Below, piece by piece: positions 14,790 to 23,689 of a stretch of 64,000 nucleotides of DNA. Position 1 is the stretch's first letter; each line of letters opens with the position of its first letter. Both the position numbers and the translations under genes were made by a program. The notes under the pieces were generated by a model. It searched no databases and had not been told where the DNA came from. It was given only the letters and a program-made list of their open reading frames with translations. The stretch comes from Candidatus Latescibacterota bacterium (GTDB lineage Bacteria; Latescibacterota; UBA2968; UBA8231): contig JAJEFJ010000104.1 in assembly GCA_022820485.1 (NCBI GenBank), positions 116,968 to 180,967 on the forward strand, given 5' to 3'.

Positions 14790-15590
14790 ATGATTCATTT
14801 AGGGGCCAATTCGGTGCTCTTTGCAGGATTCGATCTGGAAACGGCGATGCGCCACATCCACCTTGCTGGCTACGATGGCGTCGAGCTTTCGGCGATCAAG
14901 GGCATGTGCGAGCACTTGGAGTTGGACAACTGGCAGGCACAGGCCAACCAGATCAAAGAGCTAGCGGAAAAATACGAGCTGAAATTGCTGGCTATGGAAG
15001 AGGCCGCGCTCGACGAAGAGCGGCTGATGCTGGCGTTTGCGGCTGGCGCTGAGATCGGCATTCCCGTCGTCAACGTCGGCCCGGGGGGCAAAAGCGATGT
15101 GGAGGAAGATTTTGACCGGCAGGTTGCGCTACTGGGCAAGATGGCCGATAGGGCGCACGAACACGGCGTGACGCTGTGCGCTAAGGCGCATGTGGGGCAG
15201 TGCATTTACGATACGCCGACCACGTTGCGGGCGATGGAGCGGATCGACTCGCCGGGGTTTGGGGTGGATATGGATCCGAGCCACATCCATCGGGCGGGGG
15301 AGAACACGGTAGAGGCGCTGGCGGCGGTTATCTCGCGGGTCAAGCACGTTCACATTCGGGATTGTGCCGTGGCAGAAGGCGGGCCGGGCGCGCCGGAGTT
15401 GCAGGCTTGTGGGCGGGGTAACATTGATTTGTTTGGGTACGTCAAGGTGCTACACGAATCGGGCCTAGACGTGGCGGCCAACTTGGAAGTGATTGGTGCC
15501 AAGGAGTACGACTTGGGGCAGGTGGCGACGATTGCCGCGGAGAGCCGAGGGTATTTGAACGCCTGTTTGCGGGCTTGCGGTGCCCGTTAG
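14790..15590 (+). CDS. Sugar phosphate isomerase/epimerase (AP-endonuclease-2-like TIM barrel)
   Basis: 266 aa, one xylose-isomerase-like TIM barrel. Recognisable pieces are the N-terminal MIHLGANSVLF, HIHLAGYDGVELSAIKG, the metal-site strand with FGVDMDPSHIHRAGEN near residue 160, VKHVHIRDC near residue 190 and the closing NLEVIGAKEY, which supplies the C-terminal Glu ligand. These enzymes epimerise or isomerise sugars and inositols; the substrate is not predictable. It is the first gene of a plus-strand run behind a near-consensus promoter. Its last codons overlap the next start by 11 nt. A broken copy of its 5' end lies 2 kb upstream at 12720-12850. Confidence 0.88.
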   Translation: MIHLGANSVLFAGFDLETAMRHIHLAGYDGVELSAIKGMCEHLELDNWQAQANQIKELAEKYELKLLAMEEAALDEERLMLAFAAGAEIGIPVVNVGPGGKSDVEEDFDRQVALLGKMADRAHEHGVTLCAKAHVGQCIYDTPTTLRAMERIDSPGFGVDMDPSHIHRAGENTVEALAAVISRVKHVHIRDCAVAEGGPGAPELQACGRGNIDLFGYVKVLHESGLDVAANLEVIGAKEYDLGQVATIAAESRGYLNACLRACGAR

Positions 15591-16131
15591 TCGCGCCTTT
15601 GTCGCCGTCCGGGTGCCGGCGGCATTGGGCAAGCTGAGCGATGCAATGCGACCGCTGTGGCCGACGCAGGGTGTGAGTTGGGTGCGACCGGAAAATCTCC
15701 ATTTGACGCTACGTTTTCTCGGCGCGGCTGAGGACACACAAATCGCCGCGTTGCGGGAAGGGCTGACGGCAGTTGCCGCTCGGCACGAAGCGTTTACTGC
15801 GACTGTAGAGCGAAGCGGCTGCTTTCCCAATCGTCGCCGACCGAAGGTTATTTGGGCTGGCGTGGCGGATGCGGCCGGACGGTTGGGTGCGTTGCAACGG
15901 AATGTTGAAGAAGTGGTGTGCGCTGCTGGTTGGGAGCCGGAGGAACGGGACTTTCGTCCGCACGTGACGCTGGGTCGGGTGCGGGCGAGGGTGCGGGCGC
16001 CGAGAAGCGAGCAGAGCGGCGAGTTACCTCGGTTGCAGGTTCCGGTGAAAGCGGTGGAGCTGATCGAAAGCATCCTCAAACCGACCGGAGCCGAGTATCG
16101 GACCTTGCACCGCGCGGTGCTTACATCGTAA
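15580..16131 (+). CDS. thpR: RNA 2',3'-cyclic phosphodiesterase (2H/LigT family)
   Basis: 183 aa, the usual length for ThpR/LigT. Both histidine motifs of the 2H phosphoesterase superfamily are present: ENLHLTLRFLG near residue 40 and FRPHVTLGR near residue 128. The family hydrolyses 2',3'-cyclic phosphates at RNA ends. The start is a GTG at 15580, inside the previous gene, giving an 11-nt overlap and probable translational coupling. An RNA-end enzyme between a sugar isomerase and a creatininase-like gene is a loose association; an RNA-modification methyltransferase lies two genes downstream. Confidence 0.92.
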   Translation: MPVSRAFVAVRVPAALGKLSDAMRPLWPTQGVSWVRPENLHLTLRFLGAAEDTQIAALREGLTAVAARHEAFTATVERSGCFPNRRRPKVIWAGVADAAGRLGALQRNVEEVVCAAGWEPEERDFRPHVTLGRVRARVRAPRSEQSGELPRLQVPVKAVELIESILKPTGAEYRTLHRAVLTS

Positions 16132-16141
16132 AGGAGTCTCC

Positions 16142-16903
16142 ATGCCCGGCCGACCTTACATTCTCGCCGAGACCAATTGGCAGACCGTAGAGCACACCCC
16201 GTACGAGGTGGCGATCCTTCCGTGGGGGGCAACGGAAGCGCACAATTACCACCTGCCTTATTCGACCGATGTGGTTCAGTGCGACGAGATCGTCGCGGCT
16301 GCGGCCGGCATCGCTTGGGAACAAGACGCCAAGGTCATCGTCTTGCCGACTGTGCCCTTTGGCGTCAACACCGGCCAGCTCGACATCAAGTTAGACCTCA
16401 ATCTCAATCCCTCGACTCAGTTCGCCGTCTTGCAAGACTTGGTCGAAGCGCTCGCCCATCAGGGCATTCCCAAACTGCTCATTGTGAACGGCCACGGCGG
16501 CAACGACTTCAAGCAAATGGTGCGGGAGCTGTTGCCGCGCTATGCGATGTTTATTTGCTGCATGGATTGGTACCGCATCGTCGATCAGGGGATTTTTGCG
16601 GCGGGTGGCGACCACGCCAACGAGATGGAAACCAGTCTCATGCAATACTTGCGGTCGGATTGGGTGTTGCCCCTGTCGGAGGCGGGCAGTGGTCGCGAGC
16701 ACAAGTTTAAGATGGCCGCGCTGCGGGATGGCTGGGTCTGGACTCAGCGCGACTGGACGCAGGCGACCGACGACACGGGCATCGGCGACCCGCGCCAAGC
16801 CACCCCGGAAAAGGGCCGCCGCTGCTTGGAGCAAGTGGCCGCGCAACTCGCCGAGTTTTTGGTCGAACTGGCCGCCGCCGACCTAGACGACCTCTACGAA
16901 TAA
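16142..16903 (+). CDS. Creatininase-family amidohydrolase
   Basis: 253 aa. Family motifs of PF02633 are visible: LPWGATEAHNYHLPYSTDV near residue 27 with metal-binding Glu, His and Asp, IVNGHGGNDFK near residue 115 and GDHANEMETSLM near residue 155. Members include creatinine amidohydrolase, the pterin and mycofactocin-type hydrolases and 3-dehydro-scyllo-inosose hydrolase (IolN), so the exact amide or ring substrate is open. In a cluster with a TIM-barrel isomerase and an SDR, a cyclitol- or sugar-lactone-type substrate is possible (inference). SD AAAGGAG is 6 nt before the ATG, 10 nt after thpR. A second family member lies at 43184-43918. Confidence 0.88.
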   Translation: MPGRPYILAETNWQTVEHTPYEVAILPWGATEAHNYHLPYSTDVVQCDEIVAAAAGIAWEQDAKVIVLPTVPFGVNTGQLDIKLDLNLNPSTQFAVLQDLVEALAHQGIPKLLIVNGHGGNDFKQMVRELLPRYAMFICCMDWYRIVDQGIFAAGGDHANEMETSLMQYLRSDWVLPLSEAGSGREHKFKMAALRDGWVWTQRDWTQATDDTGIGDPRQATPEKGRRCLEQVAAQLAEFLVELAAADLDDLYE

Positions 16904-16905
16904 CC

Positions 16906-17964
16906 GTGCAGTTCTACGCGTTCGTCGCCCCCGGGCTAGAGGAGATCGCCCAACGAGAAATCGCAGCGCGATTGGGAGCCGAGCAGCAGGGCAGCCAGCG
17001 CGGCGTGGTATTCTTTGCAACGGATGCTCCGCCGCAAGACTTGCTCGGATTGGGGACGACCGAGGATGTGTTTGCGCTGGTGGCGCGCGGCCCGGTGGCT
17101 GCGGCACGCGAGGGTTTGGCACAGGCCGGCGCACTCGTCGCGGAGTCGCCGCTTTTCGAAGACGCGGTGGGCGCGCATCGCCGCGCTCGTCCTAAGCGGA
17201 TCAAGCGCATTACCTACCGGATCGTGGCCCAGCGTCGCGGCGGGCAGCAGCGCTATGTGCGCCAAGAGATGCGCCGCGCCTTGCAGCGGGCCGTGGCGTG
17301 GCGCTTCCCGCGCTGGAAGCACATGGCTGAGCAAGCGCTGTTGGAGGTGTGGGGTTTGGAGGTCGCAGGCGAGTTGATCTGCGGGGTGCGCCTTTCCGAC
17401 GAGACCATGCGCCACCGCATGTACAAGATCGCGCAAGTGGAGGCTTCGCTGCGGCCGACGGTGGCGCGGGCCTTGGTGATGCTAGCCGAGCCAGCGGATG
17501 GCGACGTCTTTCTCGACCCCATGTGCGGGGCTGGAACCATCCTCATCGAGCGGGGGATACACGGTCGCTACGCCCAGCTTTTGGGCGGCGACATTCGCTC
17601 GGAAGCCGTGGCTGCCACCCGCACGAACGTCGGGCCGCGCTACAAGCCGATTGAGATTCACCAATGGGATGCGCGGGATTTGCCCTTGGACGACGGCAGC
17701 GTCGATCGGGTGGTGTGCAACCTGCCCTTTGGCAAAAAGATCGGCGCGCCGCAAGCGCTGCGTCCGCTCTACGAGGGTTTTGCTAGCGAGGTGGCGAGGG
17801 TGCTAAAGGCCGGTGGAGTGGCCGTGTGTTTGACTAGCGAACGCACCCTGCTGGCCGAAGCATTCGGCGCGTGGCCAAATTTGTACATGGAGCGCGTGTT
17901 TCCGGTCGAGGTGCTGGGTCAAAAGGCGTTTTGTTGTAAATTGAAGAAGCTCACTGGGTATTAG
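16906..17964 (+). CDS. THUMP-domain RNA methyltransferase (Trm14/TrmN-like, UPF0020)
   Basis: 352 aa. The N-terminal half starts MQFYAFVAPGLEEIAQREI and contains a THUMP-like RNA-binding segment (ITYRIVAQRRGGQQRYVRQ). The C-terminal half is a Rossmann methyltransferase: VFLDPMCGAGTILIE (motif I, near residue 203) and the catalytic VVCNLPFGKKIG (motif IV, N-L-P-F). This combination is typical of tRNA guanine-N2 methyltransferases Trm14/TrmN, which modify position 6 of tRNA; an rRNA substrate (RlmL-like) is less likely because of the short length. The start is GTG at 16906, 2 nt after the creatininase stop, so translation is probably coupled. It ends the tight part of this transcription unit; a 98-nt gap follows. 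Confidence 0.87.
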   Translation: MQFYAFVAPGLEEIAQREIAARLGAEQQGSQRGVVFFATDAPPQDLLGLGTTEDVFALVARGPVAAAREGLAQAGALVAESPLFEDAVGAHRRARPKRIKRITYRIVAQRRGGQQRYVRQEMRRALQRAVAWRFPRWKHMAEQALLEVWGLEVAGELICGVRLSDETMRHRMYKIAQVEASLRPTVARALVMLAEPADGDVFLDPMCGAGTILIERGIHGRYAQLLGGDIRSEAVAATRTNVGPRYKPIEIHQWDARDLPLDDGSVDRVVCNLPFGKKIGAPQALRPLYEGFASEVARVLKAGGVAVCLTSERTLLAEAFGAWPNLYMERVFPVEVLGQKAFCCKLKKLTGY

Positions 17965-18024
17965 ATTGACGGATGATAAGAGATCTTAAACTCTTGTCGG
18001 GCCGCTTGGCAGATTTGAAAGATC

Positions 18025-18050
18025 AATTCCTAATTCCTAATTCTTAATTC
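18025..18050. repeat. Short tandem 7-mer repeat (AATTCCT)
   Basis: AATTCCT, AATTCCT, AATTCTT and AATTC follow one another just upstream of the SD of the next gene, in an otherwise GC-rich neighbourhood. Confidence 0.7.
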
Positions 18051-18062
18051 AAGGAGATTGTC

Positions 18063-18851
18063 ATGGCTGATTTTACGGGTCAAGTAGTTATCGTCACCGG
18101 CGGTGCCCAGGGCATTGGCGGGGGGATTTCGCGGGCGTTCGCTGGCGCAGGGGCGCAGGTCGCCGTGTTGGACATAGACGCGGAGGCTGGCACGGCCTTG
18201 GCCGAGGAAGAGGGCCAGATTCGCTTTTTTGAGGCCGATGTGGCCAGCGACGAGGTCTGCGCCCAGACTGTGGGGCAGATTATCGAGGATTGGGGCCGCG
18301 TTGACGTGTTGTGCAACAATGTCGGCATCCAGCCCGTACCCAGCTATAAGTTGGCTCACGAGCTGCCGGTAGAGATGTGGGACCGGATTATTGACGTCAA
18401 TCTGAAGAGCTTCTTCCTGATGGCTAGGCATTGCCTGCCACAGATGATGGAGCAGCGCAAGGGGGTCATCATCAACACGGCCAGCGTTCAGGGCTTGCAA
18501 TCGGCGTCGATGGTTTCGGCTTATGCCGCCAGCAAGGGTGGGATTATCTCTATGACGCGGCAGCTTGCGCTCGACTACGCCAAGTATGGGATTCGGGTTT
18601 TAGCAGTCAACCCAGGGGGCATTCAGACGCCGTTGGTCGATGAGGTGATCGAGGCATTCGGCCACGAGCGCGAGCAATTCTTTAAGGATTACGCCAAGCT
18701 CCATCCGATTGGGCGCTATGGGCAGCCGGAGGACATTGCCAATGCCATGCTGTTCTTGGCTAGCGACAAGGCGTCGTTTATGACTGGCGAGAATGTCTGC
18801 GTCGATGGGGGGTTGATGGCTAAGGGAGCGTGGGCTGAGGTTGAGGAGTGA
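18063..18851 (+). CDS. Short-chain dehydrogenase/reductase (SDR)
   Basis: 262 aa classical SDR. The cofactor motif TGGAQGIGGG is near residue 12, the acidic residue after strand 2 (VLDID) suggests NAD preference, the structural motif is CNNVG (Val in place of the usual Ala), and the catalytic Ser and YAASK are at about 140-157. The substrate is a sugar or hydroxy-acid alcohol by family habit; not predictable. The SD AAGGAG precedes the ATG at 18063. The gene is last in the 14.8-18.9 kb plus-strand run, after a 98-nt gap containing an AATTCCT repeat, and may have its own promoter. Confidence 0.92.
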   Translation: MADFTGQVVIVTGGAQGIGGGISRAFAGAGAQVAVLDIDAEAGTALAEEEGQIRFFEADVASDEVCAQTVGQIIEDWGRVDVLCNNVGIQPVPSYKLAHELPVEMWDRIIDVNLKSFFLMARHCLPQMMEQRKGVIINTASVQGLQSASMVSAYAASKGGIISMTRQLALDYAKYGIRVLAVNPGGIQTPLVDEVIEAFGHEREQFFKDYAKLHPIGRYGQPEDIANAMLFLASDKASFMTGENVCVDGGLMAKGAWAEVEE

Positions 18852-19207
18852 GGGGGTAGGGTTTGTAGCTGATTGGCAAGCGTTCCCGGCCTAACCGGAG
18901 ACGCTTGCTGTGTTTAGGGACGGTATTGCTGGCATTGCGACGCTGCCCGACTTCTTCCCAATCGTCCGCCGCGAAAATGAAGCCACGCGATATGACGCTG
19001 GCGTACATGAATACTCTGGCAGCGGAGGATACGGATACGAGGATGGCGGTGTAGATTGGCGACGCTTGACAGAGTTCGGGCGATCCAAGACGTTAAACAT
19101 GACCGATTTATTGTGTTCCCCTTAGACTGGGCTCGCACCAGCCGGAATGTCTTGCCCGCAGGGGAATACGGGAACGAAGATGACGGTTTGAGTGCAAAGG
19201 CATAACG
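18852..19207. other. Intergenic stretch without a recognisable gene
   Basis: About 355 nt between the SDR and the restriction-modification unit. Short open frames exist on both strands (for example 18910-19125 plus) but none shows a family pattern or a good ribosome-binding site. Composition shifts here from GC-rich to AT-rich, so this is the left boundary of the acquired RM segment. Confidence 0.6.
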
Positions 19208-19987
19208 ATGACATACGAAACACAAAACTTCAAAATTCCCAATCAGTCCGATGACTACTCGGAATGCTCGCACTTCGTCACGACTACTATTGAAGCGATT
19301 ATTAAAGAAGCCATTGAACAAGAAAAAAATAAAATTTTTATCAATACAAATCTAAAGTTCGGTCTCCCGATGGAGAATATCAATAAAATTGCTGGGCCAT
19401 TTATTGAAGCATGGGCCGCCCAAACGTTTTATGATGCCCTCGAAAATAAGAACAATAAATATCAATTAATCAATGTAGAATCAGTTGAACGCCTACACAT
19501 GGCGGATATCATATTACAGTTCCAGAAGCAAAGAAAACTTGAAAGTGGAGTGACAGCAGAAGTTGATGTCAAGGCAACATCAGAAGACATAGAATCTAGT
19601 GGAAAATAACCGAATATCACTTCATACGCTCGTATTCGTACCGCCTATATTGAAGACTCCGATTACATATTCGTCATTCTTTCTCTAAAACACCGTGTAT
19701 ATTCGAAGCGTAGCAAAACTACAGGGTTGATGGACGGAATCATGGAGATTATTGCGTATAATGCTTATGACCTCAAATATCTGTCTTCAAGGGATATAAA
19801 CTATAATCCTGCTCTTGGAACAGGACAGATCCAAATACGGGATATTCACTATGTTGAACTTGAAGAAAGAACAACGTGGGAGTTTTGTCAGTTACTTGAT
19901 CAGAAATACCTTCAGTCTGATCGACGATCATTTGAGCAATGGCTTGAATTAGCCAATAAAAATGGATGGATAAAATCCGATGATTGA
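19208..19987 (+). pseudogene. Type II restriction endonuclease with an in-frame stop
   Basis: A single frame of 260 codons runs from ATG 19208 to TGA 19985-19987, interrupted only by TAA at 19607-19609. The first part holds KFGLPMENINKIAGPFIEAW and HMADIILQFQ...GVTAEVDVKAT, a likely PD-(D/E)XK core. Directly after the stop the same frame continues PNITSYARIRTAYIEDSDYI and later ALGTGQIQIRDIHYVELEER, clearly one protein. A Ser codon (TCA) turned TAA would explain the site, but the ancestral codon is inferred. The stop lies just after the presumed catalytic Lys, so both fragments should be inactive. The 3' end overlaps the methyltransferase start by 8 nt. Low GC marks it as foreign. Recognition site unknown. 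Confidence 0.75.
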
Positions 19988-20942
19988 ACAAAAAATAATC
20001 TTGGGAGACGCGGTCTCTGAGATGCAAAAGCTCGGCTCCGGGACCTTTGATCTTATCATTGCCGATCCTCCTTATAATTTGGGAAAAGACTATGGTAATA
20101 ATCGTGATACTAAAGACTTTGAAGAATATTTAGCATTCTCAAAAGATTGGATCAAAGAAGCTCACAGGCTCCTAAAGGCCGATGGAACGATTTATGTTTT
20201 TATGGGATTCCGATTTATTTCTTCTCTGTATGATCTCCTAGATAGAGATTTTGGAATGTTTTTCAATAGCTGGATAGTGTGGCACTATACGCAAGGAATA
20301 GGAAAAAAGAGAGGCTTTTCCCCTCGTCACGACGATATTCTAATGTTCACAAAAACAAAAGATTTTACTTTTAACTTAGATGATATTCGCGTTCCTCAAA
20401 AATATTACCGTGAACGTAACAACATGCGAGGAGCAAATCCAGGGGATGTTTGGGAATTTTCACACGTTCACTACTGCAACTATAATAGACAGAATCATCC
20501 GACTCAAAAGCCGGAAGGGCTAATAGAGCGAATGATATTAGCTTCAAGCAGTGATGGATCGCTAGTTCTCGACCCATTCTTAGGTAGTGGAACGACACTC
20601 AGGGTATGTCAACAACTCAATCGAGTCGGTGTCGGAGTTGAATTAAACCCCGACTACGTGAAAATGTCGAAAGAACGCCTGCAAAAAGAGTTTATAGGGT
20701 TCGATAGTATTGATCCAAGAATGGAACGTGTCCCTCTTGATTTGCGTAATGAGTCTATTAGAAAGGCGTATCTCGAAAACCATAAACATTGGTTCCTGCG
20801 TGGCCATGAGAACGCTCTTAGTGATTTTGAAAAGTCCGTTGAATCTCTTTATCCAAGTAAACCGAAAGAACCTATACAAATGACATTACTCGAAAAAAAA
20901 GAGCAATATAAAACCCAACAAGATGCTTCAACGGCGCAGTAG
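19980..20942 (+). CDS. Site-specific DNA methyltransferase, beta class (N6-adenine or N4-cytosine)
   Basis: 320 aa. Motif IV (LIIADPPYNLGKDY) lies near residue 30, followed by the target-recognition region, then THPTQKPEGLIERMI (motif X side) near residue 178 and VLDPFLGSGTT (motif I, AdoMet binding) near residue 195. This IV-TRD-X-I order defines the beta class. The DPPY form favours N6-adenine, but N4-cytosine is possible. The frame is intact and starts inside the restriction gene (8-nt overlap). Because the cognate nuclease carries a stop codon, this now looks like an orphan methyltransferase. AT-rich codon use separates it from both flanks. Confidence 0.92.
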   Translation: MIEQKIILGDAVSEMQKLGSGTFDLIIADPPYNLGKDYGNNRDTKDFEEYLAFSKDWIKEAHRLLKADGTIYVFMGFRFISSLYDLLDRDFGMFFNSWIVWHYTQGIGKKRGFSPRHDDILMFTKTKDFTFNLDDIRVPQKYYRERNNMRGANPGDVWEFSHVHYCNYNRQNHPTQKPEGLIERMILASSSDGSLVLDPFLGSGTTLRVCQQLNRVGVGVELNPDYVKMSKERLQKEFIGFDSIDPRMERVPLDLRNESIRKAYLENHKHWFLRGHENALSDFEKSVESLYPSKPKEPIQMTLLEKKEQYKTQQDASTAQ

Positions 20943-20946
20943 TTGA

Positions 20947-22524
20947 TCAATGAGAAATCGCCAATTCGACACCAGTCAGAATCACTTGCTCTCGGCGATC
21001 CTCTTGCCCGGCCACTAGCCGCACGGCAATCTCGTTAGTACCCTGCCGCAAAAAAGAACCATCCACTGCAAATTCCACGCTGACCCCTTCCATTTTTCCC
21101 TCGACCGGACAAGTGGGATAACTCGCCCAAAACAGCGGTGCGGCCTGCTGGCGCGACCAGCCATCGCCAGAGACTTGGGCTTGGTCCCAAGGGAGGGCGC
21201 GGCCGTTGAGTTCGACTTCGAGGTGATCCTCTGAGGGTAAGTGATCCAAACGCAAGGCCAAGCCGCCGGTGACGTCCGCGACATCATCGGCGACGCGGAT
21301 GCGGAGCGTCGGCCCCAAGCTCGGGCTATCGGAGGGCAAGGGCACGGGAAGCGGCGTGGAAGGATGGGCCAAGCGGAAGGCGGCGCTGTGGCCCTCCGTG
21401 GGGCTGAAGGACATGGTGCCGCTGATCTCGTAGCACTTGTTGAGTTTTTTCAGGGTTTTGAGGTCGGAGAATTCAGTGGCGGTTTGGCGGTTCCACTCGG
21501 GCGACATGGTGTAGAAGTTGTACAGGTAAATGCCGTCGGCTCCGTCGGTGAGCCAGCGTAGGGCCAAGGCGCGGAGGAAGCGCCGGTCGCTGTGGCGGGT
21601 GGCCTCGATGCAGCCATAGACGAGGCAGGGGGTGGAGGCCGCGGCGCGGACGAATTCATCGACCGGCGTCTCGAAGGAGATAAAGCCGCCGCCAACGACG
21701 ACGATATCGACGAGGCCAGTCTCGATCCACTCGTCAATGTCGAGGCCAATGCGCCGCGAGTCGGCCAAGGTCGGGGGGACGCGGACGGCCAGTTGCAATG
21801 GTTTGCCCCGTTGGGCACTGACCTCGTCGAGCCGCGCCTTGATCTTTTGCACCAGATCGGTCATCAGGTAGCTGTTGGCTGTGGCTTCGGCCATGCGGAA
21901 GAAGGCCGAATGGCGCATGAAATCGAGCTCGATGCCATCGACGTCGAAGCGCTCAAAGACCTCGCAGGCGATGCGCCGCATGTGTTCGCGCACCTCGGCG
22001 TGGGCGTAGTCGAGGCCGGTGCGGATGCCCCACTCGACCGACTTTTCGGGGAACTCCTCGCCGGGACGGCCAATGAGTAGGTGGGGCTGCTCGCGGCGGA
22101 AGCGGCCGTAGCCGGGATGGGACGGGTCGATCACGTAGTGGCTGTTCATGCGCACGCGCGGGAAAAAGGGAATCTTCGCCTCCCGGCACAGTTGCGCCAG
22201 CGCGGTCAATGGCCCGCCGCACTCGGCGATCAGGTTCTGTAGGTTGGCGGCGATCCGCTCCTCCACGCCGGGCGTGGCCGAGTGGACGAAGGAAGAGGCT
22301 GTTGCGTCGAGGCCGCCGCTTCCGTCGCCGAATTTTTCGCCAATCTCCGTCTCGAACTGATACACCTCGTGATCGCCCGTGCTCCACCAGAGTGCGCCGC
22401 CAGTGCCAGCATAGCCATCGACGATTTTTTCTTTGAGGTCGGCGACCGAGACGTTTTCCTCGGCCGTGAAAATCCAGCCGTCATCGGTGAAGATGATGGG
22501 TGGTGCTTTGGGCTTGGGGGCCAT
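20947..22524 (-). CDS. Glycoside-hydrolase-like TIM-barrel protein (GH10/UPF0748-like)
   Basis: 525 aa with no signal peptide. A TIM-barrel layout is suggested by IPFFPRVRMNSHYVIDP near residue 120, VFERFDVDGIELDFMRHSAF near residue 190 (an Asp-rich strand end), LQLAVRVPPTLADSRRIG near residue 245, VDIVVVGGGFISF and WLTDGADGIYLYNFY near residue 335. The C-terminal about 150 residues form a beta-sandwich-like domain ending EQVILTGVELAIS. This arrangement resembles predicted family-10-like glycosyl hydrolases. The catalytic pair cannot be assigned with certainty. The stop lies 4 nt from the end of the converging methyltransferase gene. It is followed upstream by the Gfo/Idh gene after a 90-nt gap containing a palindromic repeat. 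Confidence 0.65.
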   Translation of the reverse strand: MAPKPKAPPIIFTDDGWIFTAEENVSVADLKEKIVDGYAGTGGALWWSTGDHEVYQFETEIGEKFGDGSGGLDATASSFVHSATPGVEERIAANLQNLIAECGGPLTALAQLCREAKIPFFPRVRMNSHYVIDPSHPGYGRFRREQPHLLIGRPGEEFPEKSVEWGIRTGLDYAHAEVREHMRRIACEVFERFDVDGIELDFMRHSAFFRMAEATANSYLMTDLVQKIKARLDEVSAQRGKPLQLAVRVPPTLADSRRIGLDIDEWIETGLVDIVVVGGGFISFETPVDEFVRAAASTPCLVYGCIEATRHSDRRFLRALALRWLTDGADGIYLYNFYTMSPEWNRQTATEFSDLKTLKKLNKCYEISGTMSFSPTEGHSAAFRLAHPSTPLPVPLPSDSPSLGPTLRIRVADDVADVTGGLALRLDHLPSEDHLEVELNGRALPWDQAQVSGDGWSRQQAAPLFWASYPTCPVEGKMEGVSVEFAVDGSFLRQGTNEIAVRLVAGQEDRREQVILTGVELAISH

Positions 22525-22552
22525 GTTGCCTCGCTTTTTTAGGTAGGCGGAT

Positions 22553-22577
22553 GGGCAACCACAAGGGTTGCCCCTAC
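22553..22577. repeat. Palindromic dispersed repeat, copy 1
   Basis: A 25-nt element with inverted arms GGGCAACC and GGTTGCCC. Its exact reverse complement occurs at 42255-42279. It lies between the TIM-barrel gene and the Gfo/Idh gene. Confidence 0.85.
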
Positions 22578-22614
22578 ACGGGAATTATAGCAAGAAGCGG
22601 TCTCTAAATCCGTC

Positions 22615-23688
22615 CTAATGGGCCAGATAGGCTTTGATGATGTCGATGATCAGGGCGATGTCGCAGCGGGCCTCTTCCAAGGGAGTACGCGGCTCCGCAC
22701 CCTCGGTGATGCAGGAGTGGAAGTGCTTCAGCTCGCGGACGAAGGGGCCTTCCCACGCGATGGCCGGGCGGTGAGTGATGGCCTCGCCGGCCTCGTCGAG
22801 GGTCTGAATCTCTAGGGTGGAGAGGATGCCCCGCGAAAAGCCAGTCGGATAAGAGAGCAGAACGCGGCGGTCGTCGCCGCAGACTTCGAGGGTTTCTTTG
22901 AAGTCGCGCACGTCCTTTAACTCGACCCAGGTTGCCGCGCAGCGAGCGCCATTGGCATAAGCGAGCATGGTGCTGACGCCCCAGCCTTCGTACCAGATTT
23001 CAGTGCTGGAGACTCTTTCGGGCACGCCCATGATGGTGCGCAGGCCATAGATGTCGTGGATCATGCTGCCGGCGAGATGGCCAAAGGCAGACTGCACGTC
23101 GGCGGGGACATCGCCGATGGCTTCGCGCACGGCCGCAGCACGCGCCGCGCTTGTCTGCTCGACGGCATCAGCGGGTAGATCGTCGGTGCGGTGCAGGCGG
23201 AAGTGCGCGAGGTGGTGCGAGTTGTTGGTGTGCAGGTGGTGGATCTGGACGAAGCGGATCGCGGCCATGTCAGCGGCAGCGTGGGCCGCAGCCTCAAAGG
23301 CCGGGTCGTACACCTTCATGTAACCAGCCAAGCCAACGGTGCCAGCCGCCTGCCGGGCGGCGATGATCCGGTCGGCCTCCTGCAGCGAGAAGCAGATCGG
23401 CTTTTCGATGAAGACGTGTTTGCCGGCCTCAAAGGCGGCGACAGCGATCTCGGTCTTGGGATCGGTGTGGCACAAAAGGACTGCGTCGAGATCGGCAGCG
23501 AGCAGCGTGTGCCAGTCGTCGGTGTAGTGCGGCACGTAGAACTCTTCTGCCACGGTTTGCGCCAAGCTCGGCGAGAGGTCGCAGACCATCTCGACGGAAA
23601 ACAGGTCCTTGAGCGCAGAGAGGTTGGGCAGGTGCTGGACTTGGGCGACGGCTCCGCAGCCGATGACGCCGATGCGGACAGGAGCCAT
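22615..23688 (-). CDS. Gfo/Idh/MocA family oxidoreductase
   Basis: 357 aa. The N-terminal Rossmann fold has IGVIGCGAVAQVQHLPNL at residues 5-22 and the family signature GKHVFIEKPICFS near residue 92, with the EKP lysine. The C-terminal alpha/beta domain has a substrate-side His-rich stretch (VQIHHLHTNNSHHLAHF). Members use NAD(P) to oxidise or reduce sugars, inositols and related polyols. The ATG at 23688 follows the cupin stop by one nucleotide, with AAAGGTG as SD, so the two genes are translationally coupled. Likely job: oxidation of a sugar-like compound together with the cupin and perhaps the TIM-barrel hydrolase downstream (inference). Confidence 0.92.
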   Translation of the reverse strand: MAPVRIGVIGCGAVAQVQHLPNLSALKDLFSVEMVCDLSPSLAQTVAEEFYVPHYTDDWHTLLAADLDAVLLCHTDPKTEIAVAAFEAGKHVFIEKPICFSLQEADRIIAARQAAGTVGLAGYMKVYDPAFEAAAHAAADMAAIRFVQIHHLHTNNSHHLAHFRLHRTDDLPADAVEQTSAARAAAVREAIGDVPADVQSAFGHLAGSMIHDIYGLRTIMGVPERVSSTEIWYEGWGVSTMLAYANGARCAATWVELKDVRDFKETLEVCGDDRRVLLSYPTGFSRGILSTLEIQTLDEAGEAITHRPAIAWEGPFVRELKHFHSCITEGAEPRTPLEEARCDIALIIDIIKAYLAH

Positions 23689-23689
23689 G

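Noticed and set aside
18910-19125. Short frames in the gap before the restriction-modification unit
   Set aside because: Neither strand gives a recognisable pattern or a good SD.
11827-20942. Stop-codon reassignment as an explanation for in-frame TAG and TAA
   Set aside because: Intact genes in the window end normally with TAA, TAG and TGA at conserved C-termini, so neither codon can be globally reassigned.
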